A stretch of DNA of 64,000 nt from Solirubrobacterales bacterium (lineage in GTDB: Bacteria > Actinomycetota > Thermoleophilia > Solirubrobacterales > Solirubrobacteraceae): the NCBI GenBank assembly GCA_947474595.1, contig CANJIV010000002.1, positions 62,001 through 126,000 of the forward strand, read 5' to 3'. This document shows, in pieces, positions 27,227 to 37,676 of this stretch (positions within the stretch are counted from its first letter, which is position 1; each line of letters opens with the position of its first letter). Made by a program: the position numbers and the translations under genes. Below the pieces are notes generated by a model that was given only the letters and a program-made list of their open reading frames with translations, did no database searches and was not told the DNA's origin.

Positions 27227-27712
27227 CTACTTAAGTCCGACTTCGATCTTGGTGATCTTAAATTTACGAACCGGTCCGCGCGGGACCGTTACAGAGACGA
27301 TTGCGTTGCGTTTTTGACCGAGCAAAGCCCGACCAACTGGCGATTCGTTGGAGAGCTTACGCTCAGCTGGCTGCGCCTCGGCCGAACCCACGATTGTGTA
27401 GCTGACCGACTTGCCAGTCTTCTGATCCTTGACGTGAACCACAGAGCCGACGCGGACGATGTCAGTGGAGAGCTCAGATGGATCGATCACCAAGGCCGCC
27501 CGCAGGCGATCTTCTAGCTGGGCGATCTTGGTCTCAAGCATCGCCTGCTCGTTCTTTGCATCGTCGAACTCCGCATTCTCGGAGATATCACCGAAGTCGC
27601 GCGCCGTCTTGATCCGCTCGGCCACCTCGCGGCGGCGTTGCGTGGATAAGAACGCGAGATCAACCTTGAGCTTCTCGAGACCTTCGGCGGTTAAGATTAC
27701 GTCCTTCTGCAT
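27227..27712 (-). CDS. greA: Transcription elongation factor GreA
   Basis: Rescues backtracked RNA polymerase by stimulating transcript cleavage. The 161-aa protein has the N-terminal coiled coil with the acidic-tip motif ARDFGDISENAEFDDAK and the C-terminal FKBP-like domain (IVGSAEAQPAERKLSNESPVG region). It starts at ATG 27712. A terminator-like hairpin lies in the 131-bp gap before it, so greA-lysS either uses a separate promoter or a leader with attenuation. Confidence 0.97.
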   Translation of the reverse strand: MQKDVILTAEGLEKLKVDLAFLSTQRRREVAERIKTARDFGDISENAEFDDAKNEQAMLETKIAQLEDRLRAALVIDPSELSTDIVRVGSVVHVKDQKTGKSVSYTIVGSAEAQPAERKLSNESPVGRALLGQKRNAIVSVTVPRGPVRKFKITKIEVGLK

Positions 27713-27750
27713 GGCAGTACCTTGGCTATGGGGGAATCGTCGGAACCGAA

Positions 27751-27775
27751 AGCAAAACCCGCCGCTGTGGCGGGA
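27751..27775 (-). terminator. GC hairpin plus T-tract between dusB and greA
   Basis: On the minus strand CCCGCC-ACAGC-GGCGGG is followed immediately by TTTTGCTTTC, a classic intrinsic terminator. The hairpin arms are at 27758-27763 and 27769-27774. It lies about 70 bp after the dusB stop and 40 bp before greA. It can end dusB transcription or act inside a greA leader. Confidence 0.85.
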
Positions 27776-27807
27776 TCGGCGCGACTGGCTCGGTTGAGCG
27801 AGTCGGA

Positions 27808-27813
27808 AGTATA
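27808..27813 (-). promoter_or_regulatory. Candidate -10 box TATACT for greA-lysS
   Basis: A good -10-like hexamer lies in the dusB-greA gap, upstream of the hairpin. No good -35 is visible at the usual spacing. If used, the greA leader would contain the terminator hairpin. Confidence 0.3.
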
Positions 27814-27843
27814 GCGCCGCCTCGCGTCAGCTTCTAGGTTGGC

Positions 27844-28827
27844 TCAAGCAGGGGCGAAAACCCGTAGGTCGGCGAGGATCTGGCGCGCGTGCGCAAGATC
27901 GTCGCTTCGCTGCAGCGAGTTTTGAGTTTCTGGGCCAAGTCCGAGCCGAGCGACGTACCAAGGATAAAACTTGCGTAGATAGCGTCCCGCGCGCTCCTCC
28001 CCCATGTGCGCGACAGCTTGATCGGCGACCCAATCGAGCTCATCAAGGACCTCGTCGACCGTTGGATCGTCTGTTCGGACGCCAAGAACTTGCTCAAATA
28101 GCCACGGGTTTCCTAGTGATCCACGCGCCAACATCACCGCAGCGGCACCCGTGTAGTCAAAGGTTGTGCGGACTGCCTCGACGTCGAGTAGGCCACCGGA
28201 GAGGATGACCGGTGTCGGATGCAGCGCTTCGACTAGCTCGCGGGCAAGTTCAAGATCTGGCTTTCCGCGGTGCTGCTGGGAGGCGTGGCGCGGATGGAAG
28301 GCAATGCCAGCGACTCCAGCTTCCTCGACTAGGCGCAGTGCAAGATCGACGCCGTCGCGCTCACCTGGTCGCTGGCCAGGGCGTAACTTGACCGTGACGG
28401 GGAGTCCGCTGCCTTGGGCAGCAGCGCGGGCGATTGCCACGGCCCGATCGGGGTCGCCAAGCAGTGCGGCGCCGGCTCCCGTCTTGCATACCTTAGGAAC
28501 TGGGCAGCCCATGTTTAAGTCGATAATGTCGGCGCCCGCTTGGGCCACAGTTTCTGCTGCCGAACGCATCACCTCGGGATCGTGTCCAAAGAGCTGGATA
28601 GCTACTGGGTGCTCGCCGGGGTCGATACGCAACATCTCTTTGCATGTGCGCTCGTTGCCGTAGTGGACGCCGAAGCTCGAGACCATCTCTGAAACCACAA
28701 ATCCCGCCCCGTAGCGCTTGGCCTGAAGCCGAACAAACCAGTTGCCGATACCAGCAAGGGGCGCGAGGATCACACGGTTAGGGATGCTCACGTCGCCGAG
28801 CGTCCAAGAGTCTGTGAGCGATCTCAT
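27844..28827 (-). CDS. dusB: tRNA-dihydrouridine synthase B
   Basis: FMN enzyme reducing uridines in tRNA D-loops. The 327-aa TIM barrel shows the Dus signatures: ILAPLAGIGNWFVRL, SEMVSSFGVHYGN, and the active-site DLNMGCPVPKVCKTGAGAAL with its catalytic Cys, then FMN-phosphate-binding ILSGGLLDVEAV and MLARGSLGNPW. ATG 28827 gives the expected start. It is 18 bp downstream of coaX and belongs to the same run. A terminator follows. dusB before lysS is the Bacillus order. Confidence 0.96.
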   Translation of the reverse strand: MRSLTDSWTLGDVSIPNRVILAPLAGIGNWFVRLQAKRYGAGFVVSEMVSSFGVHYGNERTCKEMLRIDPGEHPVAIQLFGHDPEVMRSAAETVAQAGADIIDLNMGCPVPKVCKTGAGAALLGDPDRAVAIARAAAQGSGLPVTVKLRPGQRPGERDGVDLALRLVEEAGVAGIAFHPRHASQQHRGKPDLELARELVEALHPTPVILSGGLLDVEAVRTTFDYTGAAAVMLARGSLGNPWLFEQVLGVRTDDPTVDEVLDELDWVADQAVAHMGEERAGRYLRKFYPWYVARLGLGPETQNSLQRSDDLAHARQILADLRVFAPA

Positions 28828-28845
28828 CAGTCGAGGGTATCGCTA

Positions 28846-29610
28846 CTAATGATTGCGTTCGTGGATCAGACGCAGCCCCGTAAGGGTGAGCAGATCATCT
28901 ATCTCTTCGATGCTCTGAGTAAATGGAACGATCGCATGAGCCAAGCCGCCAGTTGCGAGCGTCGCCGTCTCCTGGCCGAGCTCCTCTCGCATACGCCCGA
29001 CGATTCCATCTACCTGCCCCGCAAACCCATAAATAACACCTGACCGGATCGCCTCCACGGTTGATTTTCCGATTAAGGCGTCGGGAGGATTGAGGTCGAT
29101 CCGGGGCAACTTAGCTGCCCGCTCGGTAAGGGCTTGGACTGAGATTTCAACACCCGGAGCTATCACCCCTCCTAGATAGTCGCCGTTGGCCGAGATCGCG
29201 TCGTAGGTGTTAGCGGTCCCAAAATCCACAACGATGCATGCGCCTCCAATGCGCTCGTAGGCAGCTACCGCATTGACGAGACGATCTGCCCCGAGCTCAT
29301 CGGGGTTGTTAATGCGAATCGCCATCCCCGTTCGTACCCCCGGACCGACAACGAGCATTTCGTGACCGAGGTAACTACGGGCAACGCCTGCCCACTCTGG
29401 GCTCAGCTGTGGAACTGTGGAGGAGACCGTCGAGGCGTCGAGGTCATCAAAGGCTAGTCCGCGCAGTGCTAAGAGATTGCGCAGCGCGGCCCCGAGCTCA
29501 TCCGAGGTTGACTCTCTTACGGTCGCAAAACGCCAGTCCTGAACCAACTCCCCACCGCGAAAGGTGCCGATGTGAGTCTGGGTATTTCCAACGTCTACTG
29601 TCAGCAGCAT
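28846..29610 (-). CDS. coaX: Type III pantothenate kinase
   Basis: First step of CoA synthesis: phosphorylates pantothenate. The 254-aa ASKHA-fold enzyme has phosphate motifs VDVGNTQTHIG at the N-terminus and IVVDFGTANTYDAI in the middle, plus the type III markers GADRLVNAVAAYE and GGVIAPGVEIS. ATG 29610 is the family start; the open frame upstream of it has no similarity. Linkage of coaX with ftsH, fol genes and lysS is shared with Bacillus and Mycobacterium. Confidence 0.96.
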   Translation of the reverse strand: MLLTVDVGNTQTHIGTFRGGELVQDWRFATVRESTSDELGAALRNLLALRGLAFDDLDASTVSSTVPQLSPEWAGVARSYLGHEMLVVGPGVRTGMAIRINNPDELGADRLVNAVAAYERIGGACIVVDFGTANTYDAISANGDYLGGVIAPGVEISVQALTERAAKLPRIDLNPPDALIGKSTVEAIRSGVIYGFAGQVDGIVGRMREELGQETATLATGGLAHAIVPFTQSIEEIDDLLTLTGLRLIHERNH

Positions 29611-29731
29611 CTGGCGATTATCCCGATTGGCGCAGATCAGGTCGCACAAGGACGCCCAGATTTGGGCTGGGAGAGTGTTCTCGACCTCGATCCCAGCAGC
29701 AGAGCGAGGCTCCTAACTAACAGTCGCACAC

Positions 29732-30337
29732 TCAGTTGCGTCGACGGCGGCGCAGGTGGATGCCGGCGATCACCTCGCCGGCGATAGCACCAGTTAGGGA
29801 TCCGATAACGACGTCGCCGGGATAGTGCACGCCAGCGTGGATGCGTGAGTAAGCAATCGTCGCAGCCAGCAGGCGCAGCGGAACCGAGGACGCTGGCGAT
29901 AGCTGGCCGACGGCGGTAGAGAAAGCAAACGCTGAGGCAGAGTGCCCTGAGGGAAACGAAGAAGACGAGGGCATGCGGACGTGGCGAGCCTGGGGAACGC
30001 CGGCGCCCACACGGTCGGGGCGACGCCGTCGCCAAAGTGGCTTGAGGCCGATGTTGACGGTGACCGAGGCTAAGCCGATCGCTGCGACTCCAGCTGCAGC
30101 CGCGCGGCGCCCGCGTGGGCCACCACTTAGGGACATTCCTGCCGCAATAGCAAGCCATATTCGCGAGTGGTTTGCCGAATCCGATAGATCACCCAAGGCC
30201 AGATCTAGAGTCGGCGTAAGGGTCCGCGCGACTGCCACGTAAACGGCGTTATCTATGCGCTCTAGCTCCGACCTCACAGCATGCGTCCAGGCCCCTGTCG
30301 CAGCTGGCGCTATCTTGGGTTGCCCTGTCATGACCAC
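29732..30337 (-). CDS. PAP2-family membrane phosphatase
   Basis: A 201-aa integral membrane phosphatase with the three PAP2 motifs: KPLWRRRRPDR (motif 1), PSGHSAS (motif 2) and SRIHAGVHYPGDV (motif 3, catalytic His and Asp). It probably dephosphorylates phosphatidate or polyprenyl diphosphate at the outer membrane face. The start is GTG 30337 (AGGA 5 nt upstream) or ATG 30331. It is divergent from the diacylglycerol-kinase-like gene only 14 bp away, so an opposing kinase/phosphatase pair is possible (inference). C-terminal Arg-rich tail. Confidence 0.92.
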   Translation of the reverse strand: MVMTGQPKIAPAATGAWTHAVRSELERIDNAVYVAVARTLTPTLDLALGDLSDSANHSRIWLAIAAGMSLSGGPRGRRAAAAGVAAIGLASVTVNIGLKPLWRRRRPDRVGAGVPQARHVRMPSSSSFPSGHSASAFAFSTAVGQLSPASSVPLRLLAATIAYSRIHAGVHYPGDVVIGSLTGAIAGEVIAGIHLRRRRRN

Positions 30338-30351
30338 GGCGATCCTAGTCG

Positions 30352-31758
30352 GTGCGAGGCGCTACCGTAGCTAGTGCAGTGCACCCTGAGGCGTCCACCT
30401 CCACGTCACCCTCCGTTGGCCCCTCGCCACTTCGGCGTGTTGCGGCTGCTCTAGCTCTTCTATTTGCCGTCGTGGCGATTGGTGTTGTATTGGCCTTCAC
30501 GGTGATTGCCTATCCGGATGGCATTCTTGCAACCGTAGCGACCCTCCTAGCACTAGCCGTCGCACTGCTCGCCGTTGTTCGCCGTGGCTTCATGCGTTGG
30601 TTGGGATTCGCGATCGCAATCTCGTTATTGGTCTTCGCAGCCGTTCTGCTGATCGACAACGGCGTTCTTCTTTGGTCACTTGCTTTCTTCGCATCGGCTG
30701 CCTGCGCAGCTGGCTATGCCCGAATCGCCCACGGCGCAGATCGGCGGACCCTGCGAGCCGCGGCCACGCCCGGGATTCGAGCGCCCGCGGCGAACCATCC
30801 GGCGCTGATCATCAACCCGTGGTCAGGTAACTCCACGATGGAGCGCACTGGGCTGGTTAAGGCCGCTCTTGATCGCGGGATTGAGACGGTCGTGTTAGCC
30901 CAAGGCGACGATCTACGTGAACTCGCAGTCGGGCTTCTAGACGGCGGCGCTGATGCGATCGGCATGGCCGGCGGCGACGGCTCCCAGGCCATAGTTGCCA
31001 GCGTCGCAGCTGAGCGAAATGTGCCTTTTGTATGCGTCCCAGCAGGAACCCGCAACCACCTTGCTCTCGATCTTGGCGTCGACCGTGCGGATGTGATCGG
31101 CGCCCTAGACGCCTTCCACGATGGCGTTGAACGCCGTATCGACCTAGCGACGGTCAACGGTCACACCTTCGTCAACAACGTCTCGCTGGGCATCTACGCG
31201 AACATCGTCTCTGCGGAGGGGTACCGCGACGCCAAACTTGGGACCACTGTTCGGCTGCTGCCAGAGATGCTTGGACCCCAAGGGGAGCCGTTTGACCTGC
31301 AATTCCACGGCCCTGACGGCACCAAACACGAGGTGGCAAACGTCATCCTTGTTTCCAATAATCCGTATTCATTGGACCCGCTAGACCCGCTCGGCGGCTT
31401 CGGTTCGCGTCCGACCATTGCAAGTGGTCAGTTGGGGATATCTATTCGCGCGCCACAGCCCGCAGTCACCGTCAGCGAACAGAGTCGAAGGCGAACGTTG
31501 GGCAGGCAGCGCCGCCGTTCAATCGTCTGGATGGCAGATGATTTCGTAGTGGCCTCAGGCGGACCAGTTGAGGCCGGGGTCGACGGAGAGGCGATCACGT
31601 TCGAACCACCACTGCGGTTCGCAATCATCCCCAAGGCCCTGCGCGTCCTAGTCGCAAGGAGTCATCCGGGAGTGTCTCCCTCCGCATCGCACGTTAAATA
31701 TTCAGGCTCGCACTTTGGCCGCCTTGTGCGAATTGCCCTAGGCAGCTACCCGAGCTGA
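30352..31758 (+). CDS. Diacylglycerol kinase-family protein with N-terminal membrane domain
   Basis: A 468-aa protein. About 30-125 contains four hydrophobic helices. From about 145 on there is a DAGK/sphingosine-kinase catalytic domain: IINPWSGN, the nucleotide loop GMAGGDGSQAIVASV (GGDGT-like), PAGTRNHLALDLG, and NNVSLGIYANIV. These lipid kinases phosphorylate diacylglycerol or related lipids. A fused membrane domain is unusual for DgkB. GTG 30352 is a weak start with no clear SD; later in-frame GTG codons are possible. The last 13 bp overlap the convergent folK. Confidence 0.85.
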   Translation: MRGATVASAVHPEASTSTSPSVGPSPLRRVAAALALLFAVVAIGVVLAFTVIAYPDGILATVATLLALAVALLAVVRRGFMRWLGFAIAISLLVFAAVLLIDNGVLLWSLAFFASAACAAGYARIAHGADRRTLRAAATPGIRAPAANHPALIINPWSGNSTMERTGLVKAALDRGIETVVLAQGDDLRELAVGLLDGGADAIGMAGGDGSQAIVASVAAERNVPFVCVPAGTRNHLALDLGVDRADVIGALDAFHDGVERRIDLATVNGHTFVNNVSLGIYANIVSAEGYRDAKLGTTVRLLPEMLGPQGEPFDLQFHGPDGTKHEVANVILVSNNPYSLDPLDPLGGFGSRPTIASGQLGISIRAPQPAVTVSEQSRRRTLGRQRRRSIVWMADDFVVASGGPVEAGVDGEAITFEPPLRFAIIPKALRVLVARSHPGVSPSASHVKYSGSHFGRLVRIALGSYPS

Positions 31759-32264
31759 AGTGACAGTGGCGGACCTGCCAGGCGGACGTCCTGGCCTGTC
31801 AGAGACGCCAGTGCGTCGGCGGCTCGTACTCCGTCTGGAGTGACCAGCCCTGGCTCGAGCTCAAGGAGCGGCATGAGCACAAAGCGACGCGAAGTGACCT
31901 CTCGATGCGGCAGAGACAAGCGATCGGAGGTATATCGAAGATCTCCCAAAAGAAGGAGATCGACATCGATCGAGCGGGGGCCGTGATGCACACCACCCGC
32001 GGCTCGGCCAAGTTCGCGCTCGACCGCCTTACAGACATCGAGCAACGCCTCGGGGTCAAGGTCAGTACTCACGCGCAGACAAGCGTTGAAGAACTCTGGC
32101 TGATCTAACACTTCGCCGACGGGCTCGGTTTCATAAACCGAAGAGGCGCCGATCACCGCCACGCCGTAGTTTGGCAGGGTCGAGGTAGCCGCCTGGAGGT
32201 TGTCGCGGCGGTTGCCGACGTTGGACCCCAAGCCGAGGTAGCCGACCCGTTCAACAGCTTCCAT
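31746..32264 (-). CDS. folK: HPPK (6-hydroxymethyl-dihydropterin pyrophosphokinase)
   Basis: Transfers pyrophosphate from ATP to hydroxymethyl-dihydropterin (folate pathway). The 172-aa protein has the opening GLGSNVGNRRDNLQAA, the substrate-loop region SSVYETEPVGEVLDQPEFFNA, and the signature RSIDVDLLLLGD with the two Mg-binding Asp. Last of the folP-folB-folK set; 48 bp after folB. Its 3' end overlaps the DAGK-like gene by 13 bp. Confidence 0.97.
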   Translation of the reverse strand: MEAVERVGYLGLGSNVGNRRDNLQAATSTLPNYGVAVIGASSVYETEPVGEVLDQPEFFNACLRVSTDLDPEALLDVCKAVERELGRAAGGVHHGPRSIDVDLLLLGDLRYTSDRLSLPHREVTSRRFVLMPLLELEPGLVTPDGVRAADALASLTGQDVRLAGPPLSLQLG

Positions 32265-32312
32265 TATTGGCAGCGGCCTCGTTTGGTTGCTCTCTGGACC
32301 ACGACGTCGGCC

Positions 32313-32744
32313 CTACGCGGACTCGCGCCAAAGCTCAACAGCGACGCCTTCGACCATCAGCGCGATCGGCGGCTCCGGCTTGACAGCCTTGACCCACACC
32401 CGCTCGACGGCAAAGTCATCAAGGATCCGATCCGCTATCGCGGCACAGAGACGCTCAAGAGTCTTATAAGAGCGTTGCTGTGCCACCAGAGCCACCAGCT
32501 GACAGACCTCTCCATAATCGACGGTGTCATCAATTCGATCGGTCAGCGTTGCGTCACACTCGCCCACGTCCAAGCGCAAGTCGATTATCAGCCGCTGGCC
32601 AACCTCCCGCTCGGCCTCAGATATTCCGTGGTGGGTGTAGATCGACAGGCCGGATATCTCTACCGTGACTTCGGTTTCGCTGCCACCATCAACACTATCG
32701 AAGCTCTCGTCGAGCTCCTCGTCATCTGGGCTGTTATCGGTCAT
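32313..32744 (-). CDS. folB: Dihydroneopterin aldolase
   Basis: Cleaves dihydroneopterin to hydroxymethyl-dihydropterin and glycolaldehyde. The enzyme domain begins about residue 27 with VEISGLSIYTHHGISEAEREVGQ and includes VDYGEVCQLV and the catalytic Lys region VWVKAVKPEPPI. An acidic N-terminal extension of about 25 residues (many Asp/Glu) is unusual for this roughly 120-aa family. ATG 32744 overlaps the folP stop by 4 nt. Confidence 0.94.
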   Translation of the reverse strand: MTDNSPDDEELDESFDSVDGGSETEVTVEISGLSIYTHHGISEAEREVGQRLIIDLRLDVGECDATLTDRIDDTVDYGEVCQLVALVAQQRSYKTLERLCAAIADRILDDFAVERVWVKAVKPEPPIALMVEGVAVELWRESA

Positions 32745-33559
32745 CCTGCGAAGGTAGCAGCAGCGACGGTGAGAGCGCTTCTTACCGGACCAACGTCGTG
32801 GACACGAAAGACGCGTGCTCCGCGTTCGAGAGCCAAGACGTTTGTCGCGATCGTGCCGGGCAGGCGCAGGTCAGGGGCCGCTCCGCCCATTAGTTCGCCT
32901 ATGAAAGCCTTACGGGAGGTGCCGATCACCACGGGCCGTCCGATCGCGACGATCTCGGGCAGTCGCCTGAGCAGCTCAAGGTTGTGCTCTACGCTCTTGC
33001 CGAAACCAATCCCGGGATCGAGGGAGATCTTGCTCTCTGCGATCCCCTCGCCCACCGCGTAGGCCAGCCGCTGCTCTAGGAAGGCGCGCACATCGTCGAC
33101 GACGTCTTCGTAGTGGGGGCTGTCCTGCATCGTGCCCGGCTCTCCCAGCATGTGCATAAGGCAGCAGTCAGCGCCCGTGCTGGCCACCAGCCCAGCCAGA
33201 TCAGGCGACCCCCGCAAGGCCGTCACGTCGTTGACGTATGTCGCTCCAGCGAGCAGAGCGGCTTGGGCGACCTCAAACTTAGAGGTGTCGATCGAAAGCT
33301 GGGCGCCAGTTAGGGCTTCAGCCACGCGCTCTATCACGGGGATTACGCGAGCCATCTCCTGCTCGGGCGTGATTGGCTGCGAGCCCGGGCGGGTCGACTC
33401 GGCGCCGAAATCGACGATGTCAGCACCTTGAGCCCTGAGTTCAATCGCGTGATCTACCGCGGCGTCAACGTCAAGATAGAGGCCGCCATCAGAGAATGAG
33501 TCGGGCGTTACGTTCACGACGCCCATCACGCTAAATGGCGACATCGCCGGCGGGCTCAT
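32741..33559 (-). CDS. folP: Dihydropteroate synthase
   Basis: Condenses pABA with dihydropterin pyrophosphate; the sulfonamide target. The TIM barrel has the family signatures NVTPDSFSDGG, GAESTRPGSQ (pterin/pABA loop), SIDTSKFEVAQAAL, YVNDVTAL, and KSVEHNLELLRRL. ATG 33559 has AGGGG 6 nt upstream and is preferred over GTG 33574. The gene begins 18 bp after ftsH and overlaps folB. Confidence 0.96.
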   Translation of the reverse strand: MSPPAMSPFSVMGVVNVTPDSFSDGGLYLDVDAAVDHAIELRAQGADIVDFGAESTRPGSQPITPEQEMARVIPVIERVAEALTGAQLSIDTSKFEVAQAALLAGATYVNDVTALRGSPDLAGLVASTGADCCLMHMLGEPGTMQDSPHYEDVVDDVRAFLEQRLAYAVGEGIAESKISLDPGIGFGKSVEHNLELLRRLPEIVAIGRPVVIGTSRKAFIGELMGGAAPDLRLPGTIATNVLALERGARVFRVHDVGPVRSALTVAAATFAG

Positions 33560-33577
33560 ACCGCACCCCTGCACGGC

Positions 33578-35560
<1,983 letters not shown>

Positions 35561-35662
35561 GCAAGGTTCCTACAGTTCGCGCCTAGGGATGTGAGAGCTA
35601 CCGACAAGACCGACGATGCTAGCAGGAGGGCCGCATCGGCCAACCTAGTACCTAGCGGGGCA

Positions 35663-35683
35663 GGCAAGGGTTGGGGCCTTGCC
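35663..35683. other. 7-bp-stem hairpin in the hpt-ftsH gap
   Basis: GGCAAGG (35663-35669) and CCTTGCC (35677-35683) form a stem around a 7-nt loop. There is no T-tract on either strand, so this is a structured leader or protein site rather than a clear terminator. GGGGCCTTGCCCA recurs once more at 39477-39489. Confidence 0.35.
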
Positions 35684-35742
35684 CATCGCCGACAACCACG
35701 GATCGCGACGGCGGCTGCGTCTGGCCTTATTCGCAGCCAAAG

Positions 35743-36309
35743 CTACGGCTGCTCGAGGGCGGCGACGTAAGGAAGATTGCGAAAACGCTCCATATAGTCG
35801 AGCCCGTAGCCAATTGCGAAGCGGTTGGGAATCTCAAAACCCACATACCGAGTCGGTAGATCGACCTTCAGTCGGTCGGGCTTTGTGAGCAGGGCGCAGA
35901 CCTCTAACGAGGCCGGCCGGCGCGCTCCTAGGCTGCGCAAGAGATATTGCAGCGTCAGGCCTGAGTCAACGATGTCCTCAACGATTAGAACGTCGCGCCC
36001 CTCGATCGAAGCGTCAAGATCCTTGAGGATTCTCACGACCCCAGATGAGTCGGTCGACGAGCCATATGAGGCGACAGCCATGAAATCGAGTTCACAGGGA
36101 GTATCGATGCTGCGCATCAGGTCAGAGATGAAAAAGACGGCGCCCTTTAAGACTCCAACCAGCACAAGATCTCGCTGAGCGTAGTCGCGTGTAATCTCAG
36201 CTCCAAGCTCGCGCACGCGGTGCACTAGCTCGTCATGTTGGACGAGGATCTCGCCAATTTCAGGATCGCGCACTAACCGCAGTCTATGCCTTAATCGGAC
36301 GCCAGACAC
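35743..36309 (-). CDS. hpt: Hypoxanthine (guanine) phosphoribosyltransferase
   Basis: Purine salvage: converts hypoxanthine or guanine plus PRPP to nucleotide. The 188-aa type I PRTase has the loop VGVLKGAVFFISDLMRSI, the PRPP motif VLIVEDIVDSGLTLQYLL, and the C-terminal VGFEIPNRFAIGYGLDYME. GTG 36309 overlaps tilS by 19 bp; an in-frame GTG 36273 just after the tilS stop is possible. tilS-hpt-ftsH is strongly conserved in many bacteria. Confidence 0.96.
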   Translation of the reverse strand: MSGVRLRHRLRLVRDPEIGEILVQHDELVHRVRELGAEITRDYAQRDLVLVGVLKGAVFFISDLMRSIDTPCELDFMAVASYGSSTDSSGVVRILKDLDASIEGRDVLIVEDIVDSGLTLQYLLRSLGARRPASLEVCALLTKPDRLKVDLPTRYVGFEIPNRFAIGYGLDYMERFRNLPYVAALEQP

Positions 36310-37676
36310 TTCGCCGACAGCCGGGTGGTTGCCGTGGTGGAGGTAGTCACCACGAAGGGTTCCGCGACAGCGACACCTGCGATCCAGACGATCTCATCGC
36401 CAGCGACCACTACGGGGACGCTACCCCGGCGAGCCCGCGGCACCCGCCGATCAGTGAAAAGGTCTTGCAAGGAGCGTGTTCCGCCGACTCCTACGGGGCG
36501 CATGCGATCACCGTGGCGCCATGGGCGCACAAGGAGATCCGTTCCAAGTGCGCTTGCGTCAAGAGTCACTGACCACGGGCCGTCCTCATCCTCGCGAGCT
36601 TGGCCTCCACTCGGGAGTTGACCGCTCACGCTTCCAACCGAACTCATCACCTCATAGCCACCCAACCTCACCGACCCGGGCACCGCGAGGAGCACCTGCT
36701 CTAACGGTGCCTGGGCGCTATCTAACGGGGTGGTGGCGAACCGCAGGACGCCGTACTCGATATGAGCTCGCAGACCAGCACCAACATCAAGGGCAGCGCT
36801 CCCAGGGCGTCCCGACAAGGCGATCAGGTCATCGAGCCGACGGGCGACGCCAGCTGCAGGATGGCCGGCGGCCTGCTCGGCTAGGCGCCGGACAACCAGA
36901 CGCGCCAGTGCTGGCTCGAGCCCTGCCAATCGAGCAAGTTCAATCGAACTTGCACCTTCGAGCACCTGATTTACCGCGGAGTCTAGGACGACACTCTCGT
37001 CGCGCAGTAAGCGTGCAGTTTCGACCACATTGGCCTCGGCCGCTGGGTGGATCGCTCGCAGTGCTGGCAGCAGGCCAGTGCGCAGCCGCCCGCGCGCAAA
37101 TCGATCGCTTTCATTGCTGGGGTCATCGCGCCAGCTAAGGCCGCGCGCCGCGCAGTAGTCGCCAGTCTGTTCACGGGTTAGTTCTAGGAGCGGTCGGATT
37201 AGGAGGCCGTCGCGCGGACTCATCCCTAGCAACGCCCGACGCCCGGGCGAGGCCGCTAGGCGGTAGAGAACCGTCTCAGCCTGATCGCTAGCGGTGTGTC
37301 CGGTCGCGATCGTGGCACCGGAGCCTAGTGCGAGGACCGCCGCGCGGGCATAACGCAGATCCCGAGCCCAGGCCTGAAGATTGCCCTTGATCGGCGCCTG
37401 GACGTGCTCGACTGCGAGATCAACCCCGAGCCGCGAGCACAGCTCGATGCAGTGTCGTTCGTCGTCGTCGGCACCGTCGCGCAAGCCGTAGTTGACGTGT
37501 AGCGCCGTGACATCGGGACAGCCGACAAGGCGGACCGCTAAATCAAGCAAACAGACCGAGTCGCGACCGCCCGAGAGCAGCACGAGTACCCCAGCGCCGG
37601 GTGAGAGTAGGCCTCCCTGCTTGACCGTTGCCAGAGTACAAGCCTGAACCCCATCGGCCCCGTCGTCACGATTCAC
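36291..37676 (-). CDS. tilS: tRNA(Ile)-lysidine synthase
   Basis: Modifies C34 of the CAU-anticodon tRNA-Ile to lysidine so it reads AUA. The 461-aa protein has the N-type ATP pyrophosphatase PP-loop LLSGGRDSVCLLDL near residue 34, HTASDQAETVLYRL, and C-terminal TilS-specific domains with WRHGDRMRPVG. GTG 37676 overlaps the upstream cyclase stop by 4 nt (GTGA). Confidence 0.95.
   Translation of the reverse strand: MNRDDGADGVQACTLATVKQGGLLSPGAGVLVLLSGGRDSVCLLDLAVRLVGCPDVTALHVNYGLRDGADDDERHCIELCSRLGVDLAVEHVQAPIKGNLQAWARDLRYARAAVLALGSGATIATGHTASDQAETVLYRLAASPGRRALLGMSPRDGLLIRPLLELTREQTGDYCAARGLSWRDDPSNESDRFARGRLRTGLLPALRAIHPAAEANVVETARLLRDESVVLDSAVNQVLEGASSIELARLAGLEPALARLVVRRLAEQAAGHPAAGVARRLDDLIALSGRPGSAALDVGAGLRAHIEYGVLRFATTPLDSAQAPLEQVLLAVPGSVRLGGYEVMSSVGSVSGQLPSGGQAREDEDGPWSVTLDASALGTDLLVRPWRHGDRMRPVGVGGTRSLQDLFTDRRVPRARRGSVPVVVAGDEIVWIAGVAVAEPFVVTTSTTATTRLSAKCLASD

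Noticed and set aside
32283-33062. 259-aa plus-strand frame opposite folB and folP
   Set aside because: Antisense shadow of two well-supported folate genes; low-complexity, unconvincing protein.
36476-37138. 220-aa plus-strand frame opposite tilS
   Set aside because: Arg/Pro/Gly-rich translation typical of antisense frames; tilS is unambiguous.
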